The notes under the pieces: generated by a model
The model's input: only the letters and a program-made list of their open reading frames with translations
Databases searched by the model: none
Told to the model about the DNA's origin: nothing
In this document: one piece after another, positions 37,857-47,725 of the stretch
How the letters are laid out: the number at the start of each line of letters is the position of its first letter
Position numbering within the stretch: position 1 is the first letter of the stretch
Position numbers and translations under genes: made by a program
Origin: Psychrobacter sp. MF31
Lineage (GTDB): Bacteria > Pseudomonadota > Gammaproteobacteria > Pseudomonadales > Moraxellaceae
Direction: 5' to 3'
Assembly (NCBI RefSeq): GCF_012847335.1
Contig: NZ_JABBDX010000007.1
Span: 62,001-126,000 of the forward strand
DNA: 64,000 nucleotides

Positions 37857-37913
37857 CTTTTATTTTTTAGTTAAAAATAGCTCAGTTATCAACCGGTTAA
37901 TTCACCATTTTGG

Positions 37914-38357
37914 CTATAACTCAAACGGCTGCGGGTTAAGTGCCTCAGCAACGCTTGTGCTCAGCGCAATCGGTTTATTTAAGCGATAATCATAATTGAC
38001 AAATCGCTGTCGGGCAGTCGCAACCAAAGACGCATCGTTCATTCGCGTGACTTTAATGGCAAAGGTTCCGCCATCGTCTGTTAGTGCCTCAACGCCCACC
38101 TCAAATAACAGCTCTTCACGCGCCCGAACGCGGCTGGTTAAGGTAAGGTGTAACTGATCGACCATCAGCCCTTGAAAATCGGTATTGATTTCTTTGATGC
38201 CTTTTGAGAACAAAAACCGTGCCCGAGCTTCAGCAAGCTGCGCAGTGAGCGCCTCAAAAGTCAAATATTGACTGGCATCAATCTCCGTATTGCGAACGCG
38301 CATGACCGTTTCAAAGACAAACACCCCATCATCAAAATCGAACGTTTGATCTGCCAA
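37914..38357 (-). CDS. Acyl-CoA thioesterase, 4-hydroxybenzoyl-CoA type
   Basis: A 147-aa hot-dog protein. VFVFETVMRVRNTEIDASQYLTFEALTAQLAEARARFL fits the 4HBT family, though the usual catalytic Asp of YxDTD appears as the N of RNTEIDASQYL, so activity is uncertain. The start codon is TTG with an unusually strong AAGGAGG 6 nt upstream, which decides the start. Possibly co-transcribed with hisIE. Confidence 0.75.
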   Translation of the reverse strand: MADQTFDFDDGVFVFETVMRVRNTEIDASQYLTFEALTAQLAEARARFLFSKGIKEINTDFQGLMVDQLHLTLTSRVRAREELLFEVGVEALTDDGGTFAIKVTRMNDASLVATARQRFVNYDYRLNKPIALSTSVAEALNPQPFEL

Positions 38358-38790
38358 TGTCCCCTCCTTTATGGTTGAACCATTGCTTGTATCTCAATAA
38401 AACCACGCTTTTTATTATGGCAATTATTATTTTATCTTGGAATGACTTGGCGGTTGTCATGTTTACTGCCGATTATTGTCTTAGCAGCCGTTATCTGCCA
38501 CTTAAGCACAGCTGTTGCAAATTTTCAATCTTTTTAAAAAAGTACAAGTTAATCAGGATGACGATTGATATTAGCGCTTACTAAAAGTCGTAGTTATCAA
38601 TTATAGCTCAACTTACGCGCCTTTTTGACAAAATTCCATAAAAACCCTTAAAGTTGAGCGCCAAAAAACTAAGCTTGGCAAATTAAGACCAGTTCTGTTA
38701 AAATAGCGCCTCCCACCTCAAGGCAAAAAAACGGTTTGCTGTTTTTATTGACCAACCAGGTTCTTAACGAAGACAAAGAGGCAATCATTC
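38358..38790. promoter_or_regulatory. Divergent region upstream of rpmI
   Basis: This 433-nt gap has no convincing gene. GCTCAACTT (38606-38614) and AAGTTGAGC (38651-38659) form a 9-bp inverted repeat. Two plus-strand promoters are possible: TTGACA at 38625-38630 with TTAAAG at 38648, and TTGGCA at 38675-38680 with TAAAAT at 38699-38704 (18-bp spacer). The second would give rpmI a leader of about 80 nt. infC, normally here, is absent. Confidence 0.55.
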
Positions 38791-38988
38791 ATGAAAGTGA
38801 AGATGAAAACCAAACGCGGCGCCGCCAAGCGTTTTAAAAAAACGGCAAACGGATTTAAGCGTAAGCAAGCGTTTAAAAGCCACATTTTGACCAAAAAATC
38901 AGCAAAACGTATCCGTCAATTGCGCGGATTGGTAATGGTAAACAAATCTGACGAAGCTGCGGTTCGTCGTATGTGCCCTTACATCTAA
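38791..38988 (+). CDS. rpmI: 50S ribosomal protein L35
   Basis: Small basic large-subunit protein, 65 aa. [33 protein letters not shown] and [12 protein letters not shown] are the family pattern. The ATG is preceded by AAAGAGG. rplT follows after 83 nt. In most gammaproteobacteria infC precedes rpmI; it does not here. Confidence 0.98.
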   Translation: MKVKMKTKRGAAKRFKKTANGFKRKQAFKSHILTKKSAKRIRQLRGLVMVNKSDEAAVRRMCPYI

Positions 38989-39071
38989 TTAATTTTAATT
39001 AATTACGATATTATTGCTAATCGACCAAATTGGGTTTTAACCTTGGTCAACCTCATTTTTTGGAGTAATTT

Positions 39072-39431
39072 ATGGCCCGTGTAAAACGTGGTGTTCAGGC
39101 AAATCGCCGTCACAAAAAAATTCTTAAGCGCGCTAAAGGCTACTACGGCGCTCGCTCACGCGTCTTCCGCGTTGCCGTTCAAGCGGTAACTAAAGCTGGT
39201 CAATACGCGTACCGTGACCGTCGCAACAAAAAGCGTACTTTCCGTCGTCTTTGGATTGCACGTATCAATGCTGGCGCTCGCATCAATGGCATGAGCTACA
39301 GCCGCTTTATCAACGGTTTGAAAAAAGCCAATATCGCTATTGACCGCCGTGTATTGGCAGACATCGCCATGCATGATGCTAAAGCATTTGAAGCGTTGGT
39401 TGAAAAATCAAAAGCCCAATTGGCGGCTTAA
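39072..39431 (+). CDS. rplT: 50S ribosomal protein L20
   Basis: Large-subunit assembly protein that binds 23S rRNA and, in E. coli, represses its own operon. [29 protein letters not shown] is the universal N-terminus. It is 119 aa. A terminator follows, then pheS. Confidence 0.99.
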   Translation: MARVKRGVQANRRHKKILKRAKGYYGARSRVFRVAVQAVTKAGQYAYRDRRNKKRTFRRLWIARINAGARINGMSYSRFINGLKKANIAIDRRVLADIAMHDAKAFEALVEKSKAQLAA

Positions 39432-39506
39432 GCGCTTGCGTGTTGATTATTTAATAAGTGATCAATAAAGGGTAGATCATCAAGTTGTGATGCTAAAACC
39501 CTAAAT

Positions 39507-39539
39507 AAAAAAGGCTGCCGAAACTTGGCAGCTTTTTTT
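39507..39539 (+). terminator. Terminator after rplT
   Basis: GCTGCC (39514-39519) pairs with GGCAGC (39527-39532) and is followed by seven T residues, about 80 nt after the rplT stop. Confidence 0.85.
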
Positions 39540-39597
39540 ATGCGTCCAATTTATGACAGTATTGCTCATAAATTTGGTGGTGATGTCCTTGAATCGT

Positions 39598-39625
39598 TTG
39601 CAAAATTTATTCAAATCTTTACAAT
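39598..39625 (+). promoter_or_regulatory. pheS promoter
   Basis: TTGCAA (39598-39603), a 16-bp spacer and TACAAT (39620-39625) lie 34 nt before the pheS ATG. There is no room for a phenylalanine-rich leader peptide like PheM. Confidence 0.6.
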
Positions 39626-39640
39626 AAACACTCTGATTAA

Positions 39641-40714
<1,074 letters not shown>

Positions 40715-40790
40715 TAGGCTCAGCTAAGCCCAATCAAAAGCAAATTTGATTTGCTTACCAATGATGAAAATCGATGGATTAGAGACAATT

Positions 40791-43199
40791 ATGAAAATCA
40801 GTGAACAATGGCTTCGCCAATGGGTCAATCCAAATAATAACAGTGAGCAATTAGCCGATCAGTTGACCATGGCAGGGCTTGAAATTGATGACCGCTATCC
40901 GGTGGCGCGCGTGTTTAGTGGCGTGGTGGTCGGCGAGGTGGTCGAAGTTACGCCGCATCCAGACGCCGATAAGCTTCGGGTCACCCAAGTAAATGTCGGC
41001 GGCGATGAGCTGCTACAAATCGTTTGCGGCGCGCCCAATGTTGAAGTTGGCATGAAAGCTCCGGTGGCAACGGTTGGGGCGGTGCTTCCAAGTGATGATG
41101 GCAAAGGCTTTACCATTAAAAAAAGTAAGCTTCGCGGCGTGGCATCCAATGGCATGCTTTGCGGGGCGTCTGAGATTGACCTGACCGACAGCATTGATGG
41201 TCTGCTTGAACTGCCAGATGATGCGCCCATTGGCGCGGATATCCGCGAGTATTTAGGACTTGATAACGAAATTTTTGACATTTCAATCACTCCAAATCGT
41301 GGGGATTGCTTTAGCGTCCGCGGTATTGCGCGTGAGATTGCAGTGATTAATCAGTTGTCAGTAACGCCGCCCATTATTGATAATTCGGATTTAGCGATTG
41401 ATGATCATTTAAGCACGCCTTTAGTGAATGTCAACGCTGCTGCCGCTTGCCCGCGTTATTTGCTACAAGCTTTTAGCAAGATTGATCGCAGTATCGATAG
41501 TCCTAAATGGATGGTCGATGCGCTCGTGCAATCAGGACTGCGAAGCCATAACTTTTTAGTGGATGTGACCAATTATATTTTACTTGAATTGGGTCAGCCG
41601 CTGCATGCGTTTGATGCCGATGAGATCATTGGCAATATCGAAGTTCGCGTAGCCAAAGCAGGCGAGACGGTCACCTTATTAAATGATCAAGACATCACTT
41701 TAGTGGGTGATGAGTTGGTCATTGCCGATGATCAAGGCGTTTTGGCGCTGGCAGGAATCATGGGTGCCAAACGCGGTAGCATCAGCGATACTACCTACAA
41801 TATCGTCCTTGAAAGCGCGTTTTTTAGTCCAATGGCAATTGCCGGTCGCGCGCGCCGATTTGGGCTGCATACCGATGCGTCCCAGCGCTTTGAGCGTGGC
41901 GTTGATTTTGAGCTACCAAAACTTGCCTTAGCTCGCGCTTGTGAGCTTATTACGACCATCTCTGGCGCAACCGCCGGTCAAATCAGCGCTACTGAAAGCT
42001 TAAACCAATTGCCAACGCGTCATCCGATCACTTTACCGCTGGCAAAAGTTGCGGATGTGTTAGGTATTGAAATTGCTCGCGATGAGATTATTGATATCTT
42101 AACTCGGCTTGAGTTTGACGTCACCGCTCATGATGATGACTTGATTTGTGTTCCGCCCTCATTTCGCTTTGATATGAGCATCAAAGAGGACTTGATTGAA
42201 GAGATTGCGCGTATTTTTGGTTATAACCATATCCCAAGCACCTTGCCAAAGCTGCAAGTGAGCATGGATTATGACGACAGCGCCGATTTGACGCATGATA
42301 TGAAGCTGTCTTTAGTGGATATTGGCTACATGGAAGCCATCAGCTTTAGCTTTAGCGATGCTAAAATCGAAGCGCTGCTTAATGATGACGATTTAGGTGA
42401 AGTTCTGGCGCTTGCTAACCCCATTTCAAGCGATTTGGCAGTGATGCGCCGAACGCTTTTATCAAGCCTCTTGCCTTGCGTTCAATATAACTTGAACCGT
42501 CAGCAATCAAGACTGCGCTTTTTTGAAACCGGATTAAGCTTTGTTGGCAAAAGTGTTAGCGATTTGGTGCAAACGCCAAGCATTGCGCTGGTTGCCGTGG
42601 GCGATGTCTTTGATGAGCAAGCGTATCAAAACCGTTCGATGGACTTTTTTGATTTAAAACATGACGTTGAGCAGTTACTTTCTGCCACGATTGCGCCAAG
42701 CCGAATCCGCTATGAGCGCAGCTTACTTGCATTTTTACATCCCGGTCAAAGCGCCAAGCTTTATATTGATGAGATATTTATCGGCTGGCTTGGTCAATTG
42801 CATCCAAGCGTAGCAAAAGCTCTTGATCTGCCAACCACTTGGGTGGCTCAGTTAAACTTACTGCCGCTACAAAACTTGCACCGCGAAAAACAGCCCATTA
42901 CCAGCCCAAGTAAATTCCCGCAAGTTCGCCGCGATATTGCTATTTTGGTAGATGAGAGCATAAGCGTTGAAGAGATTAGCTCGACCATTCGCCGTGCTGC
43001 CGGAGCGCCACTGGTTGATCTGTGGTTATTTGACGTTTATCAAGGCAGCAATGTTCCAGAAAATCAGCGCTCGTTGGCGTTTGCTTTAATTTTGCAAGAT
43101 CCATTACAAACACTGGCTGAAGATACTGTTAAAGCGATCACTGACAAAGTGGTGGCGGCGTTAACGACACAATTTAATGCCAAACTTCGCGACAGCTGA
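40791..43199 (+). CDS. pheT: Phenylalanine--tRNA ligase beta subunit
   Basis: Large subunit with editing (B3/B4) and tRNA-binding domains. MKISEQWLRQWVNP is the standard N-terminus, so ATG 40791 is used rather than 40746. An EMAP-like tRNA-binding domain (GVVVGEVVEVTPHPDADKLRVTQVNVG) occupies residues about 40-150, and a ferredoxin-like anticodon-binding fold is at the C-terminus (KFPQVRRDIAILVDE). It is 802 aa (E. coli 795). Confidence 0.98.
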   Translation: MKISEQWLRQWVNPNNNSEQLADQLTMAGLEIDDRYPVARVFSGVVVGEVVEVTPHPDADKLRVTQVNVGGDELLQIVCGAPNVEVGMKAPVATVGAVLPSDDGKGFTIKKSKLRGVASNGMLCGASEIDLTDSIDGLLELPDDAPIGADIREYLGLDNEIFDISITPNRGDCFSVRGIAREIAVINQLSVTPPIIDNSDLAIDDHLSTPLVNVNAAAACPRYLLQAFSKIDRSIDSPKWMVDALVQSGLRSHNFLVDVTNYILLELGQPLHAFDADEIIGNIEVRVAKAGETVTLLNDQDITLVGDELVIADDQGVLALAGIMGAKRGSISDTTYNIVLESAFFSPMAIAGRARRFGLHTDASQRFERGVDFELPKLALARACELITTISGATAGQISATESLNQLPTRHPITLPLAKVADVLGIEIARDEIIDILTRLEFDVTAHDDDLICVPPSFRFDMSIKEDLIEEIARIFGYNHIPSTLPKLQVSMDYDDSADLTHDMKLSLVDIGYMEAISFSFSDAKIEALLNDDDLGEVLALANPISSDLAVMRRTLLSSLLPCVQYNLNRQQSRLRFFETGLSFVGKSVSDLVQTPSIALVAVGDVFDEQAYQNRSMDFFDLKHDVEQLLSATIAPSRIRYERSLLAFLHPGQSAKLYIDEIFIGWLGQLHPSVAKALDLPTTWVAQLNLLPLQNLHREKQPITSPSKFPQVRRDIAILVDESISVEEISSTIRRAAGAPLVDLWLFDVYQGSNVPENQRSLAFALILQDPLQTLAEDTVKAITDKVVAALTTQFNAKLRDS

Positions 43200-43269
43200 T
43201 GGCTCGAAAAAAGCGCTTTTAGTAAAGCGCTCAATCATTACCATTTTTATTGAAATAAATAATAGGGCA

Positions 43270-43314
43270 AAAAAAAGCAGCTTATCCAAACGCTGAGAAT
43301 TGAGATAAGCTGCT
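43270..43314 (-). terminator. Hairpin with T-run on the minus strand
   Basis: AGCAGCTTATC (43276-43286) and GATAAGCTGCT (43304-43314) form an 11-bp stem with a 17-nt loop. The A-run before it makes a T-run on the minus strand, so it would stop leftward transcription. No minus-strand gene lies just upstream. On the plus strand it may mark the pheT mRNA end. Confidence 0.5.
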
Positions 43315-43328
43315 AACTTATTATTAAT

Positions 43329-43380
43329 AAAGGGTTTTATGGTCAAAAGGCTTAATTATTTTGACAAAACCCTTTATAAT
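43329..43380 (+). promoter_or_regulatory. ihfA promoter with large inverted repeat
   Basis: AAAGGGTTTT with GTCAAAA (43329-43348) is matched by TTTTGAC with AAAACCCTTT (43359-43375), broken only by a 3-nt bulge. The repeat ends directly on a perfect TATAAT at 43375-43380. A weak -35 (TTAATT, 43352-43357) lies in the loop. The ihfA GTG is 61 nt downstream. Confidence 0.55.
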
Positions 43381-43441
43381 AGCAACCTTTAGTCGTTTCC
43401 TGCCAATATATTACCTAATGACCTAGCATAGGAGCGGTACT

Positions 43442-43738
43442 GTGAGTACGTTGACCAAATCTGACATGATTGAGCATTTGATGCAGCAATTAAACTTAAC
43501 CCGGCAAGAAGGGCGCTGCTTGGTTGAAAACTTTTTTGAAGAATTGTCAGACAGCTTAATTGAGGGCAAAGAAGTTAAGCTCTCAGGGTTTGGTAACTTT
43601 GAGTTAAAAGATAAAAACAGCCGTCCAGGGCGAAATCCAAAAACTGGTGAGCCGGTGAATGTTTCTGCGCGCCGCGTGGTCACTTTTAAAACCGGTCAAA
43701 AATTTCGCCAAAAAATTGACGCGCAACTTTTTGATTGA
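43442..43738 (+). CDS. ihfA: Integration host factor subunit alpha
   Basis: DNA-bending protein that pairs with Ihf[44 protein letters not shown] and the C-terminal [15 protein letters not shown] are diagnostic, including the proline-tipped intercalating arm. It is 98 aa. The start is GTG with AGGAG 7 nt upstream. It follows pheT, as in E. coli. Confidence 0.97.
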   Translation: MSTLTKSDMIEHLMQQLNLTRQEGRCLVENFFEELSDSLIEGKEVKLSGFGNFELKDKNSRPGRNPKTGEPVNVSARRVVTFKTGQKFRQKIDAQLFD

Positions 43739-43741
43739 TCA

Positions 43742-43781
43742 TTTTGCTGAATCCTCACTCTATTTTGAGGATTCAGCAAAA
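43742..43781. repeat. 16-bp perfect inverted repeat after ihfA
   Basis: TTTTGCTGAATCCTCA (43742-43757) and its exact complement (43766-43781) form a 16-bp stem with an 8-nt loop, directly after the ihfA stop. It has no T-run beyond the stem, so it is better read as an mRNA-end stabiliser or an imperfect terminator. Confidence 0.65.
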
Positions 43782-43873
43782 CGTTTATTGATAAAAACTT
43801 TGAGATTGAAGCTCTAGCAGTTATTTAACCATGAAGTCTTTGACTCAAGTTTTAATGATTAAATCGATAGGCA

Positions 43874-43905
43874 AAAAAAAAGAGAGCGATTGCTCTCTTT
43901 TTTAT
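43874..43905. terminator. Bidirectional terminator between ihfA and the lipoprotein gene
   Basis: GAGAGC and GCTCTC with a 4-nt loop are flanked by nine A and a T-rich run, so the hairpin can end transcription in both directions. It lies 25 nt past the stop of the converging lipoprotein gene. Confidence 0.85.
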
Positions 43906-43929
43906 TTTATTATTGATTTCTCAATAATA

Positions 43930-44319
43930 TTACTGAGCTGGCTCTTCAACCACTACAGTGTCAGCAGCTGCTGCTGGATCAGTTTCAGTAGTTACTGTAG
44001 TTTCAGTAGTAGTTGCGGCACCGTCAGCTGGAACTTCAGCAGTAGTGGTAGTAGTACCAGTTGCTTCAGCGGCAGTTTCAGCGTTAGCTACTGCAGTTTC
44101 AGCGTTAGCTACTGCAGTTTCAGCTTCAGCGGTCGCGGCTTCTGCTTCAGCAGTAGGTTGACCGTTAGCGTTTGCATCAGTTAGCTCTTCTTGAGCGTCT
44201 TGAACGTTTTCTTGTGCGTCAGCTAAATCTTCAGCAGCATTTTCTTTTTTGCTATCGCAAGCAGTTAGGCCCATAGAGGCAGTCATAATAGCGGCTAAAG
44301 CAATTAACTTAAGTTTCAT
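43930..44319 (-). CDS. Small Ala/Thr/Glu-rich lipoprotein
   Basis: A 129-aa predicted lipoprotein. The signal peptide MKLKLIALAAIMTASMGLTAC ends in the lipobox LTAC with Cys21. The mature part is almost all Ala, Glu, Thr, Val, Asp and Asn, with a region likely to form an alpha-helix or coiled coil (AEDLADAQENVQDAQEELTD) and then AETAVAN units repeated in tandem, encoded by 21-bp DNA repeats at 44072-44124. The start at 44319 is chosen for the signal peptide and a GGAG upstream; the ATG at 44379 is too long. No function is recognised. Confidence 0.75.
   Translation of the reverse strand: MKLKLIALAAIMTASMGLTACDSKKENAAEDLADAQENVQDAQEELTDANANGQPTAEAEAATAEAETAVANAETAVANAETAAEATGTTTTTAEVPADGAATTTETTVTTETDPAAAADTVVVEEPAQ
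44072..44124 (-). repeat. 21-bp tandem repeat in the lipoprotein gene
   Basis: Two full copies (44072-44092, 44093-44113) and half of a third encode AETAVAN. Copies are identical at the DNA level, indicating recent duplication or strand slippage. Confidence 0.85.
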
Positions 44320-44784
44320 GTGGGATTCTCCGGGAATTGAATTGAGCAGTAGCTGCACAAAAAAGAGCTGAGTTTCCAAAATGTTAGGATACTCAACTAC
44401 TCTTAGTTACAGCTACTCAGCTTTCACGCATTCTATATGGTTTTTTAGAAAAAGAAAATACTTTTTACAATTAAGTAACAATAAAGCAGTAAATAATTTG
44501 TCAAAACTTTATTTTAATACCAAATCTTATACAGCCAAGCTTGCTAAAGGCTTTATAATTTAGCCATATTAGGGAATGAGCATGAAAAAAGGATTTTTCT
44601 TTGGTGGATGCTCAAAATAATAGCAAGAACGATAATAAAAAAGAAGTAAATTCATAAATATTTTTGATCGAGGGCGACTTTGTTGAAAAAAATCATTGAG
44701 CCTTAATGACAAGGATTAAAACAAGGTGACCAAGACCAGCAAGAGGGCATTGTCGCTTGATGCAAAAATACTAAGGAGAGAGAT
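44320..44784. other. Intergenic region with a possible broken mini-gene
   Basis: No standard gene lies in these 465 nt between divergent genes. ATG 44582 opens a 12-codon frame (MKKGFFFGGCSK). Dropping one base near 44608 would extend it to DAQNNSKNDNKKEVNS and a TAA at 44656, which looks like a frameshifted peptide of about 24 residues. The rest is AT-rich and holds the promoters of both neighbours. Confidence 0.3.
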
Positions 44785-45669
44785 ATGAAATGGCAAGGTC
44801 GAGAGGGCAGCTCAAATGTGCGCTCGAGCACAGGTGGCGGCAGAATGATCGGCGGCGGGATCGGCGGGATCATTATTGCAGGGATTTTATGGCTGGTCTT
44901 TGGGGTCAATCCCATCACCGCACTGCAAACAGGCGAGAGCATTGCCGGTGGTGGTAAGGCGTCGACTACAGAGCCTACCGGAGATGATACGCGCGATGAG
45001 CGCTTTGTCAAAGTGGTGTTGCGAGATACCGAATTGGTTTGGGGTCAAGTGTTTCGCGATGCAGGTCAAACTTATAAAGAGCCTTCATTAATTTTATTTA
45101 ATAGTCAAATCAATTCAGCTTGTGGAACGGCAACTTCTGCCACGGGACCTTTTTATTGCCCAAGTGATCAAACGGTGTATTTAGACACCTCATTTTTCGT
45201 AGAAATGCGCCAAAATTTAGGGATTGTTGGCGATCAACAAGGCTCAGGAGATAGTGAAAACCAAGGTCGGGCAGGCGACTTTGCTGAAGCTTATGTGATC
45301 GCTCATGAAGTTGGTCATCATGTGCAAACCTTACTTGGCATCACTCAGCAAGTCAATGAAGCCACAAGACAAGTCAGTCGCGCCGAAGCCAATCGATTGT
45401 CCGTTTATCAAGAGCTTCAGGCAGATTGTTTTGCAGGGGTTTGGGCAAATAAAAATGAGCAGCGCATTGGCTTTTTAGAGTCAGGGGACATTGAAGAGGC
45501 AATCAATGCCGCAAGTCAAATCGGTGATGATCGATTGGCTGAAGCAAGCGGTCGCGCGGTAGTTCCAGATAACTTTACTCATGGTACCAGTCAGCAGCGC
45601 ATTGAGTGGTTCAGCCGTGGTTTAAAATCTGGAAATATTGAGTCTTGCGATACCTTTGGCGGCGTTTAA
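44785..45669 (+). CDS. ypfJ: Neutral zinc metallopeptidase family protein (YpfJ-like)
   Basis: A 294-aa protein with a membrane helix near residues 28-52 and a soluble domain holding the zincin motif HEVGHHVQ near residue 173 and the third-ligand region ELQADCFAGVWA near residue 213. MKWQGREGSSNVR, CGTATSATGPFYCPSDQTVYLDTSFF and ASQIGDDRLA fit the YpfJ/KPN_02809 family. Substrate unknown. AAGGAGAGAG lies just before the ATG. It is flanked by a bidirectional terminator. Confidence 0.88.
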   Translation: MKWQGREGSSNVRSSTGGGRMIGGGIGGIIIAGILWLVFGVNPITALQTGESIAGGGKASTTEPTGDDTRDERFVKVVLRDTELVWGQVFRDAGQTYKEPSLILFNSQINSACGTATSATGPFYCPSDQTVYLDTSFFVEMRQNLGIVGDQQGSGDSENQGRAGDFAEAYVIAHEVGHHVQTLLGITQQVNEATRQVSRAEANRLSVYQELQADCFAGVWANKNEQRIGFLESGDIEEAINAASQIGDDRLAEASGRAVVPDNFTHGTSQQRIEWFSRGLKSGNIESCDTFGGV

Positions 45670-45687
45670 TCGTAACTTTAAGCCACA

Positions 45688-45717
45688 AAAAAGCCTGATA
45701 AGACATCAGGCTTTTTA
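45688..45717. terminator. Bidirectional terminator after ypfJ
   Basis: AAAAAGCCTGAT and ATCAGGCTTTTT form a 12-bp stem with a 5-nt loop. A- and T-runs on either side allow both ypfJ and the converging small lipoprotein gene to end here. Confidence 0.9.
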
Positions 45718-45752
45718 GTTTTAATATTTTTATTTTTAACAACTACTAAAAA

Positions 45753-45998
45753 TTAGTTGTGGTCGATAATGTAACCACCAGCGCCACCAATTGCAGCGCC
45801 AGCCAAGGCACCGCGAGCGATATCTTTGCTATCGCCTTTGCTTTTGATCAACGCGCCCGCTGCTGCTCCTGCTGCGGCACCTTTTGCAGTGTTGCTAAGA
45901 CCACTGTTGTAGCCATAGCCGCCAGTTGAGTTACAGCCCGTCATCACTAAAACTGAGCTGGTAATTGCTGTTAGTGCCAATGATTTTGCAAATTTCAT
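45753..45998 (-). CDS. Small glycine-zipper lipoprotein
   Basis: An 81-aa predicted lipoprotein of the OsmB/glycine-zipper type. The signal peptide ends in the lipobox VMTGC (Cys22). The mature part has two glycine-zipper segments, AKGAAAGAAAGALIKSKGD and ARGALAGAAIGGAGGYIID. Such proteins sit in the outer membrane and are often stress-induced, but the role is unknown. Confidence 0.8.
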   Translation of the reverse strand: MKFAKSLALTAITSSVLVMTGCNSTGGYGYNSGLSNTAKGAAAGAAAGALIKSKGDSKDIARGALAGAAIGGAGGYIIDHN

Positions 45999-46404
45999 AT
46001 CATCACCTGTCCATTTATGATCGTTAATATCTTGAAGAGTCTTTATGAGTAAAGATAATCGACAACGCTAAAATAATAACTTGTCCTAAAAACGTAAGCT
46101 TTATTGACTTTAAAAAGAATGATCCCAAAAAAGGTTCAGCTAAAAAGCTCGTAGTAAAAATAACAGCGTCATAAGTATACTCTGCTTGATATCATAGCTT
46201 AATCACAAGTTTAAAACGAGCGCTTACGCGTAGTAATATCGCAAGGCTTTATCAATAAAGTGTAATTGATATTACCCGATTGTATCATTGGTAGGCAAAT
46301 TGCTTAGTAATCTTGTATTTAAGCTTTAACTTCGCTAATCGATTTGGTTGCGATTGAGCTTTATTTTATTCAAAATCGGCTTTTAATCTTAAAGTAAGAA
46401 TAAA
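45999..46404. other. Gene-free region upstream of the small lipoprotein
   Basis: About 400 AT-rich nt between the lipoprotein start and the rho terminator. I see no open frame, tRNA or strong hairpin. It should contain the minus-strand promoter of the lipoprotein gene. Confidence 0.6.
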
Positions 46405-46435
46405 AAAAAGCCGCATGATCACGGCTTTTTATTTT
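46403..46435. terminator. Terminator of rho
   Basis: AAAAAGCCG and CGGCTTTTT form a 9-bp stem around an 8-nt loop. T-runs occur on both strands. It lies 22 nt past the rho stop on the minus strand. Confidence 0.88.
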
Positions 46436-46456
46436 GGGAGAAATAATCGTTAGCGC

Positions 46457-47725
46457 TTAGTTTTGCGATTTACGAGTCATTTGCTCAAAAAATTCATCGT
46501 TGGTCTTGGCTTCTTTTAAGCGCTCAAGTAAAAATTCGGTCGCCTGAACGCCTTCCATGGGCTGCAAGAGTTTTCGCAAAATCCAAACTTTACGCAGTTT
46601 GTCTTCATCAAGCAGGCGCTCTTCGCGGCGGGTTCCTGATTTTTTAATATTAATGGCGGGGAAGACACGTTTTTCTGCCAAATCGCGCTCAAGGGTGATT
46701 TCTTGGTTACCTGTGCCTTTAAATTCTTCAAAAATCACGCTGTCCATTTTACTGCCCGTATCGATCAGCGCGCTTGAAATAATGGTCAAGCTGCCGCCTT
46801 CCTCGACATTTCGCGCCGCCCCAAAAAAGCGTTTTGGTCGCTCTAAAGCGTTGGCATCCAAACCACCGGTGAGCACTTTGCCAGAAGATGGGCTAACGGT
46901 ATTGTAAGCTCTTGCAAGCCTTGTGATGGAGTCCAGCAAAATGACCACGTCTTGCTTGTGCTCAACCAAGCGCTTGGCTTTTTCGATGACCATTTCGGCA
47001 ACTTGAACGTGACGCTGCGGCGGCTCATCAAAGGTTGATGCCACCACTTCACCGCGAACGGTGCGCTCCATTTCGGTCACTTCTTCAGGGCGCTCGTCAA
47101 TGAGCAGAACGATCAGGTAGCATTCAGGGTTGTTTTTGGTGATGGATTGCGCGATGGATTGCAAAAGCATGGTCTTACCGGCTTTTGGCGGGGCGACGAT
47201 GATGGAGCGCTGACCTTTACCAATCGGGGCAATCAAATCAATGATTCGACCAGTTAAGTCCTCGGTGGTGCCGTTACCAATTTCAAGTTTTAACTGTTCA
47301 GTCGGAAACAGCGGCGTTAAGTTTTCAAAAATTAATTTGTGGCGTGAGCGGTCGGGGGTGTCAAAGTTAATCTCGCCAACTTTTAACAACGCAAAATAGC
47401 GCTCAGAGTCTTTTGGTGGCCGGATGGTTCCGGCAATACTGTCGCCCGTTTTTAAGCTAAACCTGCGGATTTGGCTTGGGCTGACGTAAATGTCATCGGG
47501 ACCTGCCAAGTATGAGCCTTCGGAGGATCGCAAAAAGCCAAAGCCGTCGGGGAGCACTTCAAGAACACCATCCCCATAGATCGCCTCGCCGTTTCGGGCA
47601 TGCGTTTTTAAAATAGCAAAGATGATGTCTTGCTTTCGGCTTCGCGCCATGTTGTCAAGACCCATGTCTTTGGCGATTCCCAAAAGCTCGGAGATGGTTT
47701 TTTTCTTTAATTCGGTAAGATTCAT
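46457..47725 (-). CDS. rho: Transcription termination factor Rho
   Basis: Hexameric RNA-dependent ATPase/translocase that ends transcription. [23 protein letters not shown] is the N-terminal helical domain; the RNA-binding cold-shock fold holds [30 protein letters not shown] near residue 62. Walker A is in [13 protein letters not shown] near residue 180 and the R-loop region in [14 protein letters not shown]. It is 422 aa (E. coli 419). A leader of about 445 nt lies upstream. Confidence 0.99.
   Translation of the reverse strand: MNLTELKKKTISELLGIAKDMGLDNMARSRKQDIIFAILKTHARNGEAIYGDGVLEVLPDGFGFLRSSEGSYLAGPDDIYVSPSQIRRFSLKTGDSIAGTIRPPKDSERYFALLKVGEINFDTPDRSRHKLIFENLTPLFPTEQLKLEIGNGTTEDLTGRIIDLIAPIGKGQRSIIVAPPKAGKTMLLQSIAQSITKNNPECYLIVLLIDERPEEVTEMERTVRGEVVASTFDEPPQRHVQVAEMVIEKAKRLVEHKQDVVILLDSITRLARAYNTVSPSSGKVLTGGLDANALERPKRFFGAARNVEEGGSLTIISSALIDTGSKMDSVIFEEFKGTGNQEITLERDLAEKRVFPAINIKKSGTRREERLLDEDKLRKVWILRKLLQPMEGVQATEFLLERLKEAKTNDEFFEQMTRKSQN

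Noticed and set aside
38357-38584. 75-codon open frame on the plus strand upstream of rpmI
   Set aside because: No ribosome site, no family resemblance, odd residue mix (many Leu, Ile, Cys), and it overlaps the start of the thioesterase gene.
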